64,000 bases of DNA, from assembly GCF_024139115.2 (NCBI RefSeq), contig NC_085140.1, forward strand, positions 161,474,452 to 161,538,451, read 5' to 3'. Source of the DNA: Armigeres subalbatus (lineage: Eukaryota; Arthropoda; Insecta; Diptera; Culicidae). Below, in pieces: positions 22,226 to 33,989 of the stretch. Made by a program: the position numbers and the translations under genes. Each line of letters starts with the position of its first letter. Position 1 is the stretch's first letter. A model generated the notes under the pieces. That model did no database searches and was not told where the DNA came from. It was given only the letters and a program-made list of their open reading frames with translations.

Positions 22226-22516
22226 GGGCCCCTTCTAAGCCTAGCAGTAAGATGCACGGCTATAAAGCAAGACCATGCTGAAGTGGCTAGGTCCGATTCC
22301 CGGTGCCGGTCTAGGCAATTTTCTGTTTGGAAATTGTCCCGACTTCCCTGGGCATAAAAGTATCATCGTGTTAGCCTCGTGATATACGAATCCAAAAATG
22401 GTAACTTAGCATAGAAACCTCGCGGTTAATAACTGTGGAAGTGCTGAATAAACGCTAAGCAGCGAGGCGGCAATGTCTCAGTGGGGGATGTAATGCCAAT
22501 AAGAAGAGAAGAAGAT
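22226..22516 (+). mobile_element. Feilai-type SINE, near full length
   Basis: It begins with a tRNA-derived head: an A-box-like 'agcagtaagatgcacggct', then a B box inside 'ggtccgattcccggtgccgg'. The conserved body follows ('cttccctgggcataaaagta', 'gaaacctcgcggttaataac', 'gcagcgaggcggcaatgtct') and ends 'gtaatgccaataagaagaga'. It is transcribed by Pol III and moved by LINE machinery in trans. It sits between remnants A and B and inserted after them. A possible short target duplication, GCTTTT, flanks it. Confidence 0.9.
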
Positions 22517-22569
22517 GGCTTTTTAGCTGAACAAGACTGTTTATGGCTGTATAAGCGCTTCAGCTGTCT

Positions 22570-23490
22570 CTAGTGTTTCCTGGGCTTATCCCCTTTTACA
22601 AGATTGGTCTGCAGCTGTTTTATTATGGCAGTAAATTCATCAATCTGTCTGAGCATCTGCTCAATCGTTCCGTGCTCGTTCACTTTTTCCGCAGACTTTA
22701 TCCATTCGAATAACCACGCTCTTGTTCTGGTGTGCTTATTCCATCTCCGCAACCCTTTCTTCGTCCGGGGCTTTGGAAGCGGCAAAGCTTTCGAGCTACA
22801 GTTGCATTTGCTATACATTATGGCTTCATCTTTCGGCAGTGTGTTAATATTTCCAGCAGCGAAAGCACAACATCTGGTTCGGATAACAAACAGTTTCAGG
22901 TTGTAAATCTGTTCAGTTCTATACGGCGGCCGAATGTAATCGTTCTTCAGGCTGACGATGTCTAAATTTGTGACGACGCCGCCTAGTTGAAGGTGTCCAG
23001 AACCTTTGATGGCGGTACCGTCGATCAGCTTCGGTTTTTTGTTTATTTTATTTAAGTGACTCTCTCTGTTTCACATATCTTTGTTCCCAAGTTTTTTTTC
23101 GGCTGTAGTCCTTTGCATAAAAGGAACCTGTGTCTTTGAACGGTTGGTTGTTTCCATCCTAAGGAAGGTACTACAAGGAGCCTTCGGTACCATCTGGTTA
23201 TACATGGCCCAATAAATTCCTTGCTCTTTGTCGTTCACGTGTCGTTCAAAGTCTCCCGGGCGGAGGTGTTGGCCGCTCGCCAGTGTAATGCTAACAGTAC
23301 GGGTCGAATCATTATGTTCGAGGAATTTACTCAGCCGAGTACAGGAACTGAGAAATGGAAATTGCCGAGATTTAGACCCTTTGAAACAAAAACCGGGCCG
23401 TGGCCCTTGATTTGGGTATAACGGTTCTAGGGGCAACACATTAAGATTCAACCTCCTTGGATACCCTGAGCCTTACAAACTGATGACATT
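22570..23490 (-). pseudogene. Unrecognised decayed ORF (remnant A)
   Basis: One minus-strand frame runs about 300 codons from after a TAA near 23490 to a TAG at 22572-22570, broken by a single in-frame TGA at 23073-23071. The N-terminal part holds 'NDKEQGIYWAMYNQMVPKAP'. The C-terminal part holds 'LIDGTAIKGSGHLQLGGVVT', 'NDYIRPPYRTEQIYNLKLFV' and 'SKCNCSSKALPLPKPRTKKG', and ends in a charged, probably helical tail ('GTIEQMLRQIDEFTAIIKQL'). This is protein-like sequence, not repeat. I find no transmembrane segment, zinc finger, RT or transposase motif, and cannot name it. Remnant B follows on the same strand, 0.7 kb away including a SINE. Confidence 0.5.
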
Positions 23491-23536
23491 GAGAAGGCGC
23501 AAAAACAACCATATTACATCAGCTATTGGGGAATCC

Positions 23537-23652
23537 ATGACAAAAGGTCGAAAGACAAAAAATCGAAAGGACAAAAAGTCGAAAGACTTTTTCGTCGAAA
23601 TGACAAAAGGTCGAAAAGACAAAACGTCGAAAGGAACGAAAGGTCGATCAAG
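23537..23652 (+). repeat. Minisatellite with 'acaaaaggtcgaaag' unit
   Basis: Six to seven ~15-17-bp units of the form GACAAAA-GTCGAAAG with small changes. The same unit, inverted, is at 39935-40035. Arrays of this kind can be subterminal repeats of a TIR element, but only one arm is visible here. Confidence 0.8.
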
Positions 23653-23759
23653 AACAAATTAATAAACAAGTTGAGTGTAATCCAAAGGAATTTGTGAAAT
23701 GCATTTAACTTCAAGCTGATCTGCCGTTCTACGCATAATTGTGACGACTCATACAAAAA

Positions 23760-24880
23760 ATTTAGAGGTTTAATACAAAAAGTGTGACAAAGGGGGGAGG
23801 GGGGTCAAAATCGCAATTTTTTGCGTGACGTACTTTATGGATCTTCCCATAGACAGCACAGATGATTCGGGACTCCCAAGGGTATTTTGATAATGCATTG
23901 TTTTCTACTTGTCATTTTATGCTTTCCCCATAAACTAGAACTCATTTGCTGATCAATTCTGGCCGCAGATCAGGAATCCATCAAGAAATTTCAGTGAAAA
24001 GGGTTCCGGAAATATCATAAATTATAACAAATAGGAATACCGCGAAAATGGGTATCTAACTTACTGGGTTTGCGAGAAGATGACTATAGAAACATTTCTA
24101 GGATGATAGTGTCCACTGCCGTCTTTAGAGCAGGTCCCAGGGGCTTCAGTGGAAAGGGGTCGGTTCTGGAACCATGGGTGTCAAATTTCATGTTTTTCCA
24201 AGACCATGAAAATAGAATCTATTTTGAAGCTACATTTTGAGGACTGTAAGAATCACTAGCCAGTTTGTAACAGGTTCCGGGTGCTCTGCGAAAGTGACAT
24301 CCGTTCAGGAAGCATGGCCAAATGGATGACACATGAAAAAGTAGACGGTCCGCTTTAAATTAACAAATTGATCAAACTGCAATTCTGGATTGCCGGAACG
24401 CCGAATTGCATCAAGAACTTCGTCTCTGTTTTTTGACAGTGGTGTAATTGCGAATGTAGATTACTATTACCAAACGCATTTAGCTAATTTGCTCTTCGAA
24501 GAGCTCGACGCTCGACGCACCTGGAATTCTCCGAAAATGAGCTGATGTCACACAGTACGCTGGTTGCTACTAGTTCTGTCCTCTTGATTGAACAATAAAG
24601 AGGTTCTTTATCTCTCAGATCTTCTATCTATTGCATCAAGTTCTGCTCCTTGTTGACGTCTACTGCTTCAGGCTGCTCGTTTAAACTATCTACTACTAGC
24701 TTTATGTACCCGGCCTTGCTCGGAATTGCCAGTTTGGTTTTCAGTTTTTTACAATCAGAAAAAGATAAAACCAATTGGTCAACAGAGTAATTGTGTTAAC
24801 TTATTGATACTTCGTCATTTGACTAATAAAAGGCTTTTGGAAGCATTGACTGATCTAGAAAAAGGGATCTTTGGTTTGAA
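23760..24880. other. Unique DNA without a supported gene
   Basis: No domain, TIR or RNA gene is recognisable. Only short open frames. Confidence 0.5.
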
Positions 24881-24884
24881 TATG

Positions 24885-25130
24885 CTTATTCCTGGCAAAC
24901 GTCATTTGCTAAAGAAGGAAAAACACCCACCGATGCTTTATTCCGGGCAAACGCCCATTTTTAAAGAAGGGATCACACCCACCATTGCCTTATTCCGGGC
25001 AAATGCCTACTTTTAAAGAAGCAATCACATCCACCATCCAAAAGGAAACACATTAATTATTGCTACTCACTGGGCAAACCATGATTCCGATGAAGGGTAA
25101 CAATAATCATTGCTCTATACCCAGCAAATG
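24885..25130 (+). repeat. Degenerate ~65-bp tandem repeat
   Basis: The block 'ccgggcaaacgcccatttt', 'aaagaaggga', 'cacccaccattgc', 'ttattcc' occurs about four times, with progressive decay at the right. A related fragment lies at 61940-62050 ('ccattgctttatcctgggca'), so the family is dispersed. Confidence 0.7.
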
Positions 25131-25479
25131 CATGCTTTCTATGAAAGATTTTTCTGATGCTGTTCATAATTATCCCAAATGCCCTTCATATCAAATGACC
25201 TAAAGCCAAATATTGTTATGTTAATGGCCTGCTTCATTCAGGGATATGTCATTTTCAGGGAAGTTGAAGTCATTTTTGGGGAAATGTTATTAACGGGAAA
25301 ATGTTATTGTCGAGGATTTGCTATTTTTAAGGAATTCGGGAAATTTGTTTTCGGTGCATTGTACAATGTGAAAGAACCTCGAATGAACTAAATAAGAGGG
25401 ATTTTAAATTAAGACGTTTTCTGAACAATACCTAACCCCAACAACCTCCTGCATCCCAAAAGTTTCTCCCAGCCTCTAT

Positions 25480-27110
25480 ATAATAATTTTGGGCAGAGAA
25501 TATGTTTTTACAAAATTGGTTTGAATTGACCCATGCGGTAAAAAGGTATACTAAACTGTTCGTTTAATAAATATACCATCTCTCTCATTCAGCTATGACA
25601 CTCCTATTCAGTCTGATATAGTCTTCCTTAAACAGAGAATACGGGTTCCAAATTTAGTGGACATCGGTAAATGGGTTCAAAAGTTATGCTGAATTGATCG
25701 ATAACTAAACAATACCCCTCTCTCACACCATCCCCTTTTAAAATTACCTACCCACATCCACTTAAGTTGTTTCCTTAGGACATACAATATTTGATACAAA
25801 TTTAGTTCAAATCGGTCATTGGGTTCAAGACTTCCATTAATTGATCGAATGCTGAACAATACCCCTCCCTCCATACCCTCCCTTTTTCAAAGCGCATCCC
25901 TAATCACGCTATCGTCGTCTCCTTAATATGATATATCTCCTATATATCTCCTTAATAAGAATGTGTGTTCCTAATTTGGTTGAAAACGGCCAATGGGTTC
26001 AGAAGTTACACTGAGTTGATCAATAACTGAGCAATACCCCTCCCCCCACAACCTCCCCCTTTTTCCAAAAAGCATTCATAATCCCCCTATCATCGTCTCC
26101 TCAAGATAAAGAATGTGTGTTCCAAATTTGGTTGAAATCGGCCAAGGGGTTCAAAAACTACACTGAGTTGATCAATAACTTAGCAATACCCCTCCCCCCA
26201 CGCCCTCTCCCTTTTTCAAAGAGCATCCCTAACCCCCTCTATCATCGTTTCCTTAAGATAAAGAATGTGTGTTCCAAATTTGGTTGAAATCGGCCAAGGG
26301 GTTCAGAGGCTACACTGAGATGATTAATAACTAAGCAATACCCCTCCCCGCACATCCTCCCCCTTTTCCAAAGAACATGCTTAGCCCCCCTCCATTGTCG
26401 TCTCCTTAAGATAAAGAATGTGTGTTCCAAATTTGGTTGAAATCGGCCAAGGGGTTCATAAGGTACACTGAGTTGATCAATAACTTAGCAATACCCCTCC
26501 CCTCACACCCTCCCCCTTTTCCAAAGAGCATCCCTAACCCCCCTATCGTCGTCTCCTTAAGACAAAGAATGTGTGTTCCAAATTTGGTAGAAATCGGCCA
26601 AGGCGTTCAAAAGGTACACTGAGTTGATCGATAACTTAGCAGTACCCCTCCCCCCACACCCTCCCCCTTTTCCAAAAAGCATCCATAACCCCCTAACCCC
26701 CTATCGTCGTCTCCTTAAGATAAAGAATGTGTGTTCCAAATTTGGTTGAAATCGGCCAAGGGGTTCAGAGGCTACACTGAGTTGATTATAAACTAAGCAA
26801 TACCCCTCCCCGCACATCCTCCCCCTTTTCCAAAGAGCATGCTTAGCCCCCCTCCATTGTCGTCTCCTTAAGTTAAAGAATGTGTGTTCCAAATTTGGTT
26901 GAAATCGGCCAAGGGGTTCAGAAGATACACTGAGTTGATCGATAACTAAGCAATACACCTCCCCCCACACCCTCCCCCTTTTTCAAAGAGCATTCCTAAC
27001 CCCCCTATCGTCGTCTCCTTAAGATAAAGTATGTGTGTTCCAAATTTGGTTGAAATCGGTCAATGGGTTCAGAAGTTATGCTGGAACATACATACAAACA
27101 TACATACAAA
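25480..27110. repeat. ~152-bp satellite-like tandem array
   Basis: The phrase 'aagaatgtgtgttccaaattt' recurs near 26110, 26262, 26413, 26563, 26723, 26876 and 27028, a spacing of 150-160 bp. Each unit also has 'gaaatcggccaaggggttca', 'actgagttgatcaataact', and a C-rich 'caatacccctcccccca' block. Older, more diverged units extend left to about 25480, giving around ten copies. The last unit runs into (CATA)n, a poly-TA stretch and A-rich repeats (27087-27190), like the 3' end of a LINE or SINE. A multimerised 3' tail is one explanation. Open frames within it repeat each other and are not genes. Confidence 0.9.
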
Positions 27111-27192
27111 CATACAAACATTGAGTTTTATATATATATAAAATAAAATAAAATAAAATAAAATAATAAATAAATAATAATAATAATAATAG
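27087..27192 (+). repeat. (CATA)n, (TA)n and A-rich simple repeats
   Basis: Consecutive microsatellites end the 152-bp array: 'catacaaacata' units, 'tatatatata', then 'aaataaaata' and 'aataataat' runs. Confidence 0.9.
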
Positions 27193-27655
27193 AAGATCTA
27201 GTCCTTTATGCTGACGATTAGTCTCATCATACCTTCGTTAGCTATTTTTATCTACTCCAATACAGTCTCCATGGGAAACCACGATTGATGGCACATCCGA
27301 CGATGCACTGTTCGCGATAGATGGGCGGTTAACAGACGATGTAATCTCTCTGACGGGTGATTGCTCATACGTAGTACAATCGAGTAACTTCTGCATACCT
27401 CTCTGCTCCTATATGAACTGCGTAGTGATTATGAGACCATTCTTCACATTCTGGACAGAACACCATGTTAACCAGCTTTTTCGACAATTCGCAGGCCCTA
27501 TAGTCCGTTCTTTCCGTCCTTACACCCTTTTACCAGAGTGCTAGAAACTACGAATTGAGAATTTTCGATCAATTGGTAATCTGTAAGTATAATTCACTTG
27601 GCAAAATTGTATTGATGTTTCATTCAAAGTAACTAGAACGTATCGAATGGATACA
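27193..27655. other. Unique DNA without a supported gene
   Basis: It lies between the simple repeats and the Jockey-clade LINE. No coding homology is recognised. Confidence 0.45.
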
Positions 27656-27659
27656 AGTT

Positions 27660-29310
27660 CGATTGCGTAGAATCCAAATATTTGTGTCTTTAAGAGTTAA
27701 TACCACATTTAAAACAAATCCACCTTTGATCCCACTAGACAATAATGGCTCTAAGGATCGCTTGATAACTCCGGCAGAGAAGGTCGCTGAAATAGGTCGT
27801 CACTTCGTCAGCTCACACAATCTTGTGCAGAACACGAAGCTGCCGTTAACGAGCATGCTAACAACATCCATTTGATTCCCAACGACTTCTCGGAGGAGTT
27901 GGAGATCTCAGCTGACGAATTGACGGCCTATATCAAATCGTCGAAGAACATGAAGGCCCCAGGCTTCGACAGCATCCTGAATCTCGAGCTCAAACACATG
28001 AGTGCTCCGTTCTTTGAGCACCTCTCGCTGATCTTTAATCAGTGTCTCCGGCTCAGCTACTTCCCATCGTCCTGGAAGTCAGCGAAAGTCATCCCCATCC
28101 GGAAGCCTGGGAAAGATCCTTCCTCCCCCAAAAGTTATCGACCCATCAGCCTTTTCTCAGCATTATCCAAGCTATTCGAAAAAGCTATTCATCATCGGTT
28201 ACTTGAGTCTGCTGAAAATCTCAACATTTTGCTCGAGGAACAGTTTGGTTTCCGACGCGGTCGGTCAACTGTACACCAACTGACCCGAGTTACCAACGTC
28301 CTCAGACGGAACAAGTTGGTCTCGAAAACATCCGCCATGGCCTTACTCGATGTCAAGAAGGCATTTGACAATGTATGGCATGATGGCCTGGTGTACAAAC
28401 TACAACGCTACAATCTTCCCAGCTACCTGGTGAAAATCATCAACAATTACCTGTCGGCAAGGACATTCCGGGTCTCAATCAGCGGAGCGAGTTCCAATGC
28501 GCACAACATCTTCGCCGGCGTCCCCCAGGGCAGTATCCTCGGGCCCCTGCTTTTCAATCTGTTCACCTCCGACATGCCAGAACCTCCAGAAGGCGGCATT
28601 CTGTCTCTGTTCGCAGATGACACCTCCATCGTCTACAACGGTAGAGTGATCGGAGCGCTAGTGGCAAAACTCCAACGAGGCCTGGATGCCCTGACAGAGT
28701 ACCTCACCAGCTGGAAGATCTGTATCAACGCGGCGAAGACCCAGGTCATCATTTTCCCCCACTCTAAATCCCCTAAACATGTTCCGCCTGGGGACTGTAA
28801 AATCATCCTCAATGGCACGACTATGGAATGGGCCAATGAGGCCGACTACCTTGGCTTGTCCCTCGACAGCAAACTTATTTTCAGGCAACAGGTTGACAAA
28901 ACGGTGACAAAGTGTAACGTCTTGTTGAAACTACTGTACCCTTTGATCAACCGCCGGTCGTCATTGTCCCTGAAAAATAAGCTTGCTGTCTACAAGCAAA
29001 TCATCCTCCCTGTGATCGAATACGGCATGCCGGTCTGGGAGAGCTGCGCTAAAACCCACCACATCAAACTTCAACGGGTCCAAAACAAATTCCTGAGGAT
29101 GATCCTCAACACCCCTCCCAGGTCAAGAACATCCGAGGTCCACCGTCTGGCCGGAATAAAAACCTTACATGAACGCTTTGGTGAGTGTAAAGAAAAGTTT
29201 AGGGTCCGTTGCTTGCATTCGGATCAGGCTCCAATTAGGGCGCTAGTTCCAATCTAGGTTATCAAATTTTTATTGTAAATATTAGTGTACATAGTAGTTA
29301 GGTTATCAAA
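27660..29310 (+). pseudogene. Jockey-clade non-LTR retrotransposon, RT region (5'-truncated)
   Basis: The plus strand encodes a nearly intact reverse transcriptase. The main frame reaches 29257 (about 461 codons). Visible motifs in order: 'MKAPGFDSI' (block 0/1), 'KPGKDPSSPKSYRPISL', 'EEQFGFRRGRST', 'ALLDVKKAFDNVWHDGL' (block with catalytic D), 'GVPQGSILGPLLFNLF', 'LSLFADDTSIV' (catalytic FADD), 'ADYLGLSLDSKL', then the thumb 'LPVIEYGMPVWESCA'. The pre-RT segment 'LITPAEKVAEIGRHFVSSHN' is in another frame, so there is a frameshift near 27820-27840. No endonuclease is visible, so the copy is 5'-truncated. The 3' UTR is short and ends with AATAAAA-like sequence near 29320. The domain order resembles Juan/Jockey elements of mosquitoes. 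It is a target-primed reverse-transcription element, probably dead but fairly young. Confidence 0.92.
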
Positions 29311-29319
29311 TTAAAAATA

Positions 29320-30452
29320 AAACCCTGATTAATCCACCTAGCGGTGATGATGCCTTTCTCGCTCGTTCAAAAGGGTTGACAAACATATTAGAAAAGTCTT
29401 ATATAACACTAAAAAGGCTTATTTTTCACATTTGTTTAGGGCAGCTTTACTTTGTACCGTTAAATGCACAAAAACGATCCATAAAAAAAATGAAAAACGA
29501 CCCATAAAAAAAAATGAAAAACGATCCATAAAAAACATCTGAATGTTCCATAAAACGCTACCTTAAATCCAAAAAATAATTCAACCAAAAGACGCATTAT
29601 TGCGTCCAAATTAATTTTTACAAGCCTCTGAAAATGTGTATCCTAAATTTAACACGGCCAAAAAAAAACTAGTGTATGTAGCAAAAATGGTAAGGCCCAG
29701 CATGTCGATTTAACACCAGATCTTATGAGTGGGAGTCCCGTTCGATACCACTCTACCATTCCTGCTGCTTGGCAGAAGGGAGATCGAAGCTTACCATGTT
29801 CTACAATTTCATGAATATAGGGAAGCATCAGCCCATCCACTGCTTGTTCCTTGCAACTGCGCTGAAGGTGAAAAAGGAGAAACGAAAACAGTGCTCAGCT
29901 GGTGAGCAAAGAATCTTGTATTCATGGGTCACTTTGTTTGTTTCGGGAAGCTTTGCATTTCAGTCATTCTGACTGTAAATTTAAGCCATTTGGTAATGAG
30001 AAGCATTTAATGTCTGGCATTCGGTATTTGATGACAGAATGATACTGCAAATATATTGTTTTGGGTGTCTGAAGCAAATATGACAAAATATTATGTTATG
30101 ATTGGATATGTATCTCGGTTGATTACGTCAGCTTAAAGGATTGCGTCCCTTAAAAAATTGAGATTTTTTTGGTGTGGAGGGGTATCCATAAAGATTAACT
30201 TTAAGATCCATAACTAAGCTAAAAAATAAACCAAATAATTGAAAAATATGTATGTACCTTCAAATATGATCAAGAAAAACAATATCATTCCTGCTACATA
30301 TTTTCCCATCATCCATTTGGAAAATGATCCATAGAAAACTACATTTTGATCCATAAAAATACAATTTTGTGAATGAAAATCGTGATTATGATCCATAACT
30401 TCGGTAATATGATCCATAGTTTTGGATATATGATCCACAGTATTGCTCATTT
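29320..30452. other. AT-rich DNA with scattered GATCCATA motifs
   Basis: The octamer GATCCATA or one-base variants occur three times at 29470-29535 and about seven times at 30205-30440, at irregular 15-60 bp spacing. It may be a degenerate minisatellite. The first 80 bp after the LINE ('cacctagcggtgatgatgcc') look like another dispersed repeat. No gene is supported. Confidence 0.5.
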
Positions 30453-30524
30453 GACAAACTTTCGAGTGTTTCTTGTTTTGAAGTCAAAATCCAGCTTAGG
30501 CTTCTGGCACCCAATCAATAAGAT
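30453..30524 (+). repeat. 72-bp direct repeat, copy 1
   Basis: About 85% identical to 32381-32452 in the same orientation ('gtcaaaatccagcttaggct', 'cacccaatcaataagat'). The two copies bracket 1.86 kb. They lack TG...CA ends and are short, so they are not convincing LTRs. Confidence 0.7.
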
Positions 30525-30970
30525 AGCCTTTTTAAAATTATTGTTTTGAATAGTATGATTCTTCACATAGATAAGAATTCATTTTTTGCTGATGAGCAGT
30601 TCCGTTTTTGTCATTGACATTCAACCACTTTTCAACTAAGATTTACGAATTTGATCCGACTTAATAAAATCTAAAGAGAATTCTACTACGGTTGCTTTTC
30701 TTCATATGGAGAGCATTTCGGAGTGATTAACCGAAGGTTTTATTAAAATTGATTCATATTAATTTGTTTTTGTATATATTATAATGAACTGATCTAAAAT
30801 TATTTATCAGATCACTCTATACAGGTAAACTATCCCTGTACAAAATCTGATAGATTACTCGTGACAGAGCTGGTCTAATACTTTATATCATACTGATTGC
30901 ATACCTGATATTATTCTATCAGGAAATCAAAAATCGTTGATTGCCTTAGAGTAATTTGTTATGGATTATA

Positions 30971-31166
30971 GCAAGGATGTTTTCGATCATTTAGTAATAT
31001 AGGTTCGATAATTTAATCAATAACTCATTCCAGACGTTAAATGTCGAAAAAATATCCGCACCAGAAGTCCATCATAAAACACGTTTTAAAATTTAACTTC
31101 TGGTATGAGTAATCGACAAACTAAATGATCGAACTTAGATTACTACATGATCCAAAACATGCTTGG
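30971..31166. mobile_element. TIR element with ~75-bp arms
   Basis: The left arm ('caaggatgttttcgatcatt', 'caataactcattccagacgt') is inverted in the right arm ('ttctggtatgagtaatcgac', 'gatccaaaacatgcttg') at about 80% identity. A half copy occurs at 38300-38405. No coding capacity. Confidence 0.7.
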
Positions 31167-31815
31167 ATTGTAGAAAAGTTTGGACACATTTTCCATTGAC
31201 CTGCCAAAAAAATTTTTCTCTTCAAATCCTTCCGAAACTCAGCTTCTCCCAGATAATCCGAGTGCTATTTGAAATCTTCAAACAGATGTGTTGTCACTAT
31301 GAATGGGGTTCCAATTAGACTTGCGAAGTCCAAGATTTAGGACTTATATATAGCATGAATTAATTAACTATCAAAAACCACACCGAAGGTATACAAGCGA
31401 AAAGGTACGAATATAGTAAGTAGTTATAGAAAATCAAAACCATTTACTAAAATAAATTGTTTTATTTACAAAGTAATTGTTAGACCAGCCATGTTTACAT
31501 ATACTGTGCCAATATGAATTATTTGCTGAAACGCCAGGAAGAATGCATTACAGAGGATTCAAAATAAATGTTGAAATTGATTCTGAAGTTGCTTCCCTGC
31601 ACACCAAAACATTATGAATATTAGGCGATTTAAATGAATTGACACAAAAGCACATGACGTAAACTCAATCGTATATGTTTTTCAACGTCAGATGATTTAA
31701 ATATGCCACGGAACCTAAAAACACAGCTCCAGGTGCGTTGCCGCACGAATGGACAAGCCGATGATTAGTGCAAATTGCATATAACCTGTTATACTTCGAT
31801 CACCACTCATCCAAG
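31167..31815. other. Unique DNA without a supported gene
   Basis: AT-rich, with no open frame over 60 codons and no repeat recognised. Confidence 0.5.
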
Positions 31816-31820
31816 AAGTA

Positions 31821-31903
31821 AAGATAGCTGAGGGGTAGCATTCTAGGCTCTCACTCAGAGAGTTTGTGTTCGACGCTCATACGATTTTAATTTTTTTTTT
31901 TCA
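31821..31903 (+). mobile_element. tRNA-derived SINE head or tRNA pseudogene
   Basis: The A box 'tagctgaggggtagcattct' and B box 'gtgttcgacgctc' are about 43 nt apart, matching an internal Pol III promoter. A run of T follows at once, like a Pol III stop. The acceptor stem does not pair, so it is unlikely to be a working tRNA. It resembles neither Feilai nor the element at 34965. Confidence 0.6.
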
Positions 31904-32380
31904 AAAACATATTTATAAACAATTTTTATTTTCTAAAACTCAATACCAAATTTTTGAAACGACTTCTCTGCGATTGTTAACAAAGTTAAAAACATCGATT
32001 CGTCAAATCTGAGAGGTGAGAGCACTCCCACGCAATCCAGCACCACTAACAGGTAGCCGAAGTATTTACCTATATGTTAGACTACATATCTACACATGTC
32101 TTTTAATCGAAATAATTAGACTTTCATGTTGCCAATCTAAAAGAAAATTAAATTTCAAATCCGAAAAGTCTAACTATTTTCGGCTAAAATGTGTTTTAAC
32201 ATTTTAACAATCATTTTAAAATTGACGCCCTTCACCCTTGCCGGGGTGATGGGTCAATGGGGCGTGTTGCGTCCTTCTGCAATATTCATCCAACGGCAAG
32301 CGACTGAAGCAAATGCAGTGACGTTTTATTTTAGTATTACAAAAAAATCCCGGGATATAGAACAAAAAATGTTTCCAGTT

Positions 32381-32452
32381 GGCAAACATTCGAGTGCTTC
32401 CCAGTTTGAAGTCAGAATCCAGCTTAGGCTTCTGTCACCCAATCAATAAGAT
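32381..32452 (+). repeat. 72-bp direct repeat, copy 2
   Basis: Partner of 30453-30524. Confidence 0.7.
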
Positions 32453-33209
32453 CATACAATTGGATCGAGTGTTGGAATGTGCATATTTTCATTTTGTGCG
32501 TTTATTATAAAGACTTGCAGCTCTGTTCGAACTTAATCGTTTGTATTATGACACTTTTGGTCTTCAAGCCCTACGAGAAATAAGTTTTCGTAAATAATTC
32601 CTCAGATAAAGGTGTTTTGTAATTTTAAATGAATTTTCATGCACATATTTGGGGCATGCGAATAATCGCAATATTCAATCAAACTAAGTGTTATTTATAA
32701 TGCGAATAAATTTGTCGCTTGTAGAATTTATCTAATTTAATCGATAATAATGAATATTCACTTGTTGGGAATATTTGTGTTTCCACATGGCAACCCATTT
32801 TTCTACTCAAATTTTCGATTAGCAGATTTAATTGATAACAAATCGTATGGATATCCTACAACAAATATACATAAAAATTTGATATTGTATGATGTTCGTT
32901 TTATTTTTGCGAACGAAGTACCACAAGTCAAAAAGCCGCTTGGTGCGATTTGGCTAAGCACCGACCGCATGTCGTTGAATTACCAATACTTTTTACTGTA
33001 TTTCTTTCAAATTGATACATTCAAGGGGTAGACAAAATTCAGAAAAATATTCGCCCTGCCTTACGCCGTATGAATAAAAAATATTCCATTGTGTAATCAA
33101 TGATATACTTAAAAGCTTTTAATGACAATTTATGGACTGGAAAATAAATGAAAAATGAAGATGGTACGAATATGCAATCATGTACAAATGCAATAAAGCA
33201 ATTTTCAAT
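32453..33209. other. AT-rich DNA without a supported gene
   Basis: A 93-codon plus frame at 32750-33031 has no recognised domain and no splice or promoter context. Confidence 0.5.
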
Positions 33210-33412
33210 ATAATATAATATCATAATTATTATGATTTGCTTTTTTGCTAATTCCAAAAGACGAATTCCAGAACGTTTTTGTGGTATGGTAGAAGCTGTG
33301 GGAGTTTTTCTCCAAATCTCCCACAGCATACTCTACCACAAAAACGTTCTCGAATTCGTCTTTTGGAATCTGCAAAAAGCAAATCATAATAATTATGTTA
33401 TTATATTATATA
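33210..33412. mobile_element. Hairpin MITE, ~94-bp arms with ~14-nt loop
   Basis: Arms 33210-33303 and 33318-33412 are near-perfect reverse complements, sharing 'taattattatgatttgc', 'ttccaaaagacgaatt' and 'gaacgtttttgtgg'. Such a short loop means the whole element is a foldback. The ends are TA-rich, so the target duplication cannot be read. Confidence 0.85.
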
Positions 33413-33674
33413 GTTGTTAAATCGATTGTTTAAATACGAAATCATTTAAAAAAAATTAAAATCAAATTTTATTCCATCATAACATTTTCTATCACTTTGC
33501 GAATGTTTCCAGAAATTCCTGAAATTCATTCAATTTACAAGCAGACAACGCAAGAAACATACACCCCCCTATGCTGCTCAAGCACTTCGGCGCCAACAGC
33601 ACTTTTTTCGTGGTTCTTGTGACGACCGCCAGACGTCAAAATGATCTACTACCTATGTGCTTTCTTGCCTCATA

Positions 33675-33754
33675 TACTGCCATGAATCGCATATCTGTCC
33701 CATCTTTGCTGGGTTTCCTATGCATATGGGACAGATATGCGATTCACGGCAGTA
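33675..33754. repeat. Inverted repeat, 29-bp arms
   Basis: 'tactgccatgaatcgcatat' onward is inverted at 33726-33754 with one mismatch, with a ~22-nt spacer. The block 'cagtataggta' recurs at 63299-63309 next to a diverged partner, so it may be part of a TIR family. Confidence 0.75.
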
Positions 33755-33989
33755 TAGGTATTTACTTCTATCAGTGCTAAAAATAGAACAGATGCACGGC
33801 TTGCTGTACGCGCTGTACGGGCTGTGTACAATGCGATGCCTGATGCAAGTTGAAAATAAACAGTCAAAGCCAAGGTCAAAGCTTGTGTTGCTGATGCTAC
33901 GATGCGATGCCGACCGATGCGCAGTGGCGGAAACCCGTACAAAGAAAGATACGTTTTTTTCGCGAAGCTCACACATATTGTGAATGAGC

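Noticed and set aside
31821..31903. Functional tRNA gene
   Set aside because: A and B boxes are present but the cloverleaf does not close.
30453..32452. LTR retrotransposon
   Set aside because: The direct repeats are only 72 bp and lack TG...CA ends. There is no primer-binding site, gag or pol between them.
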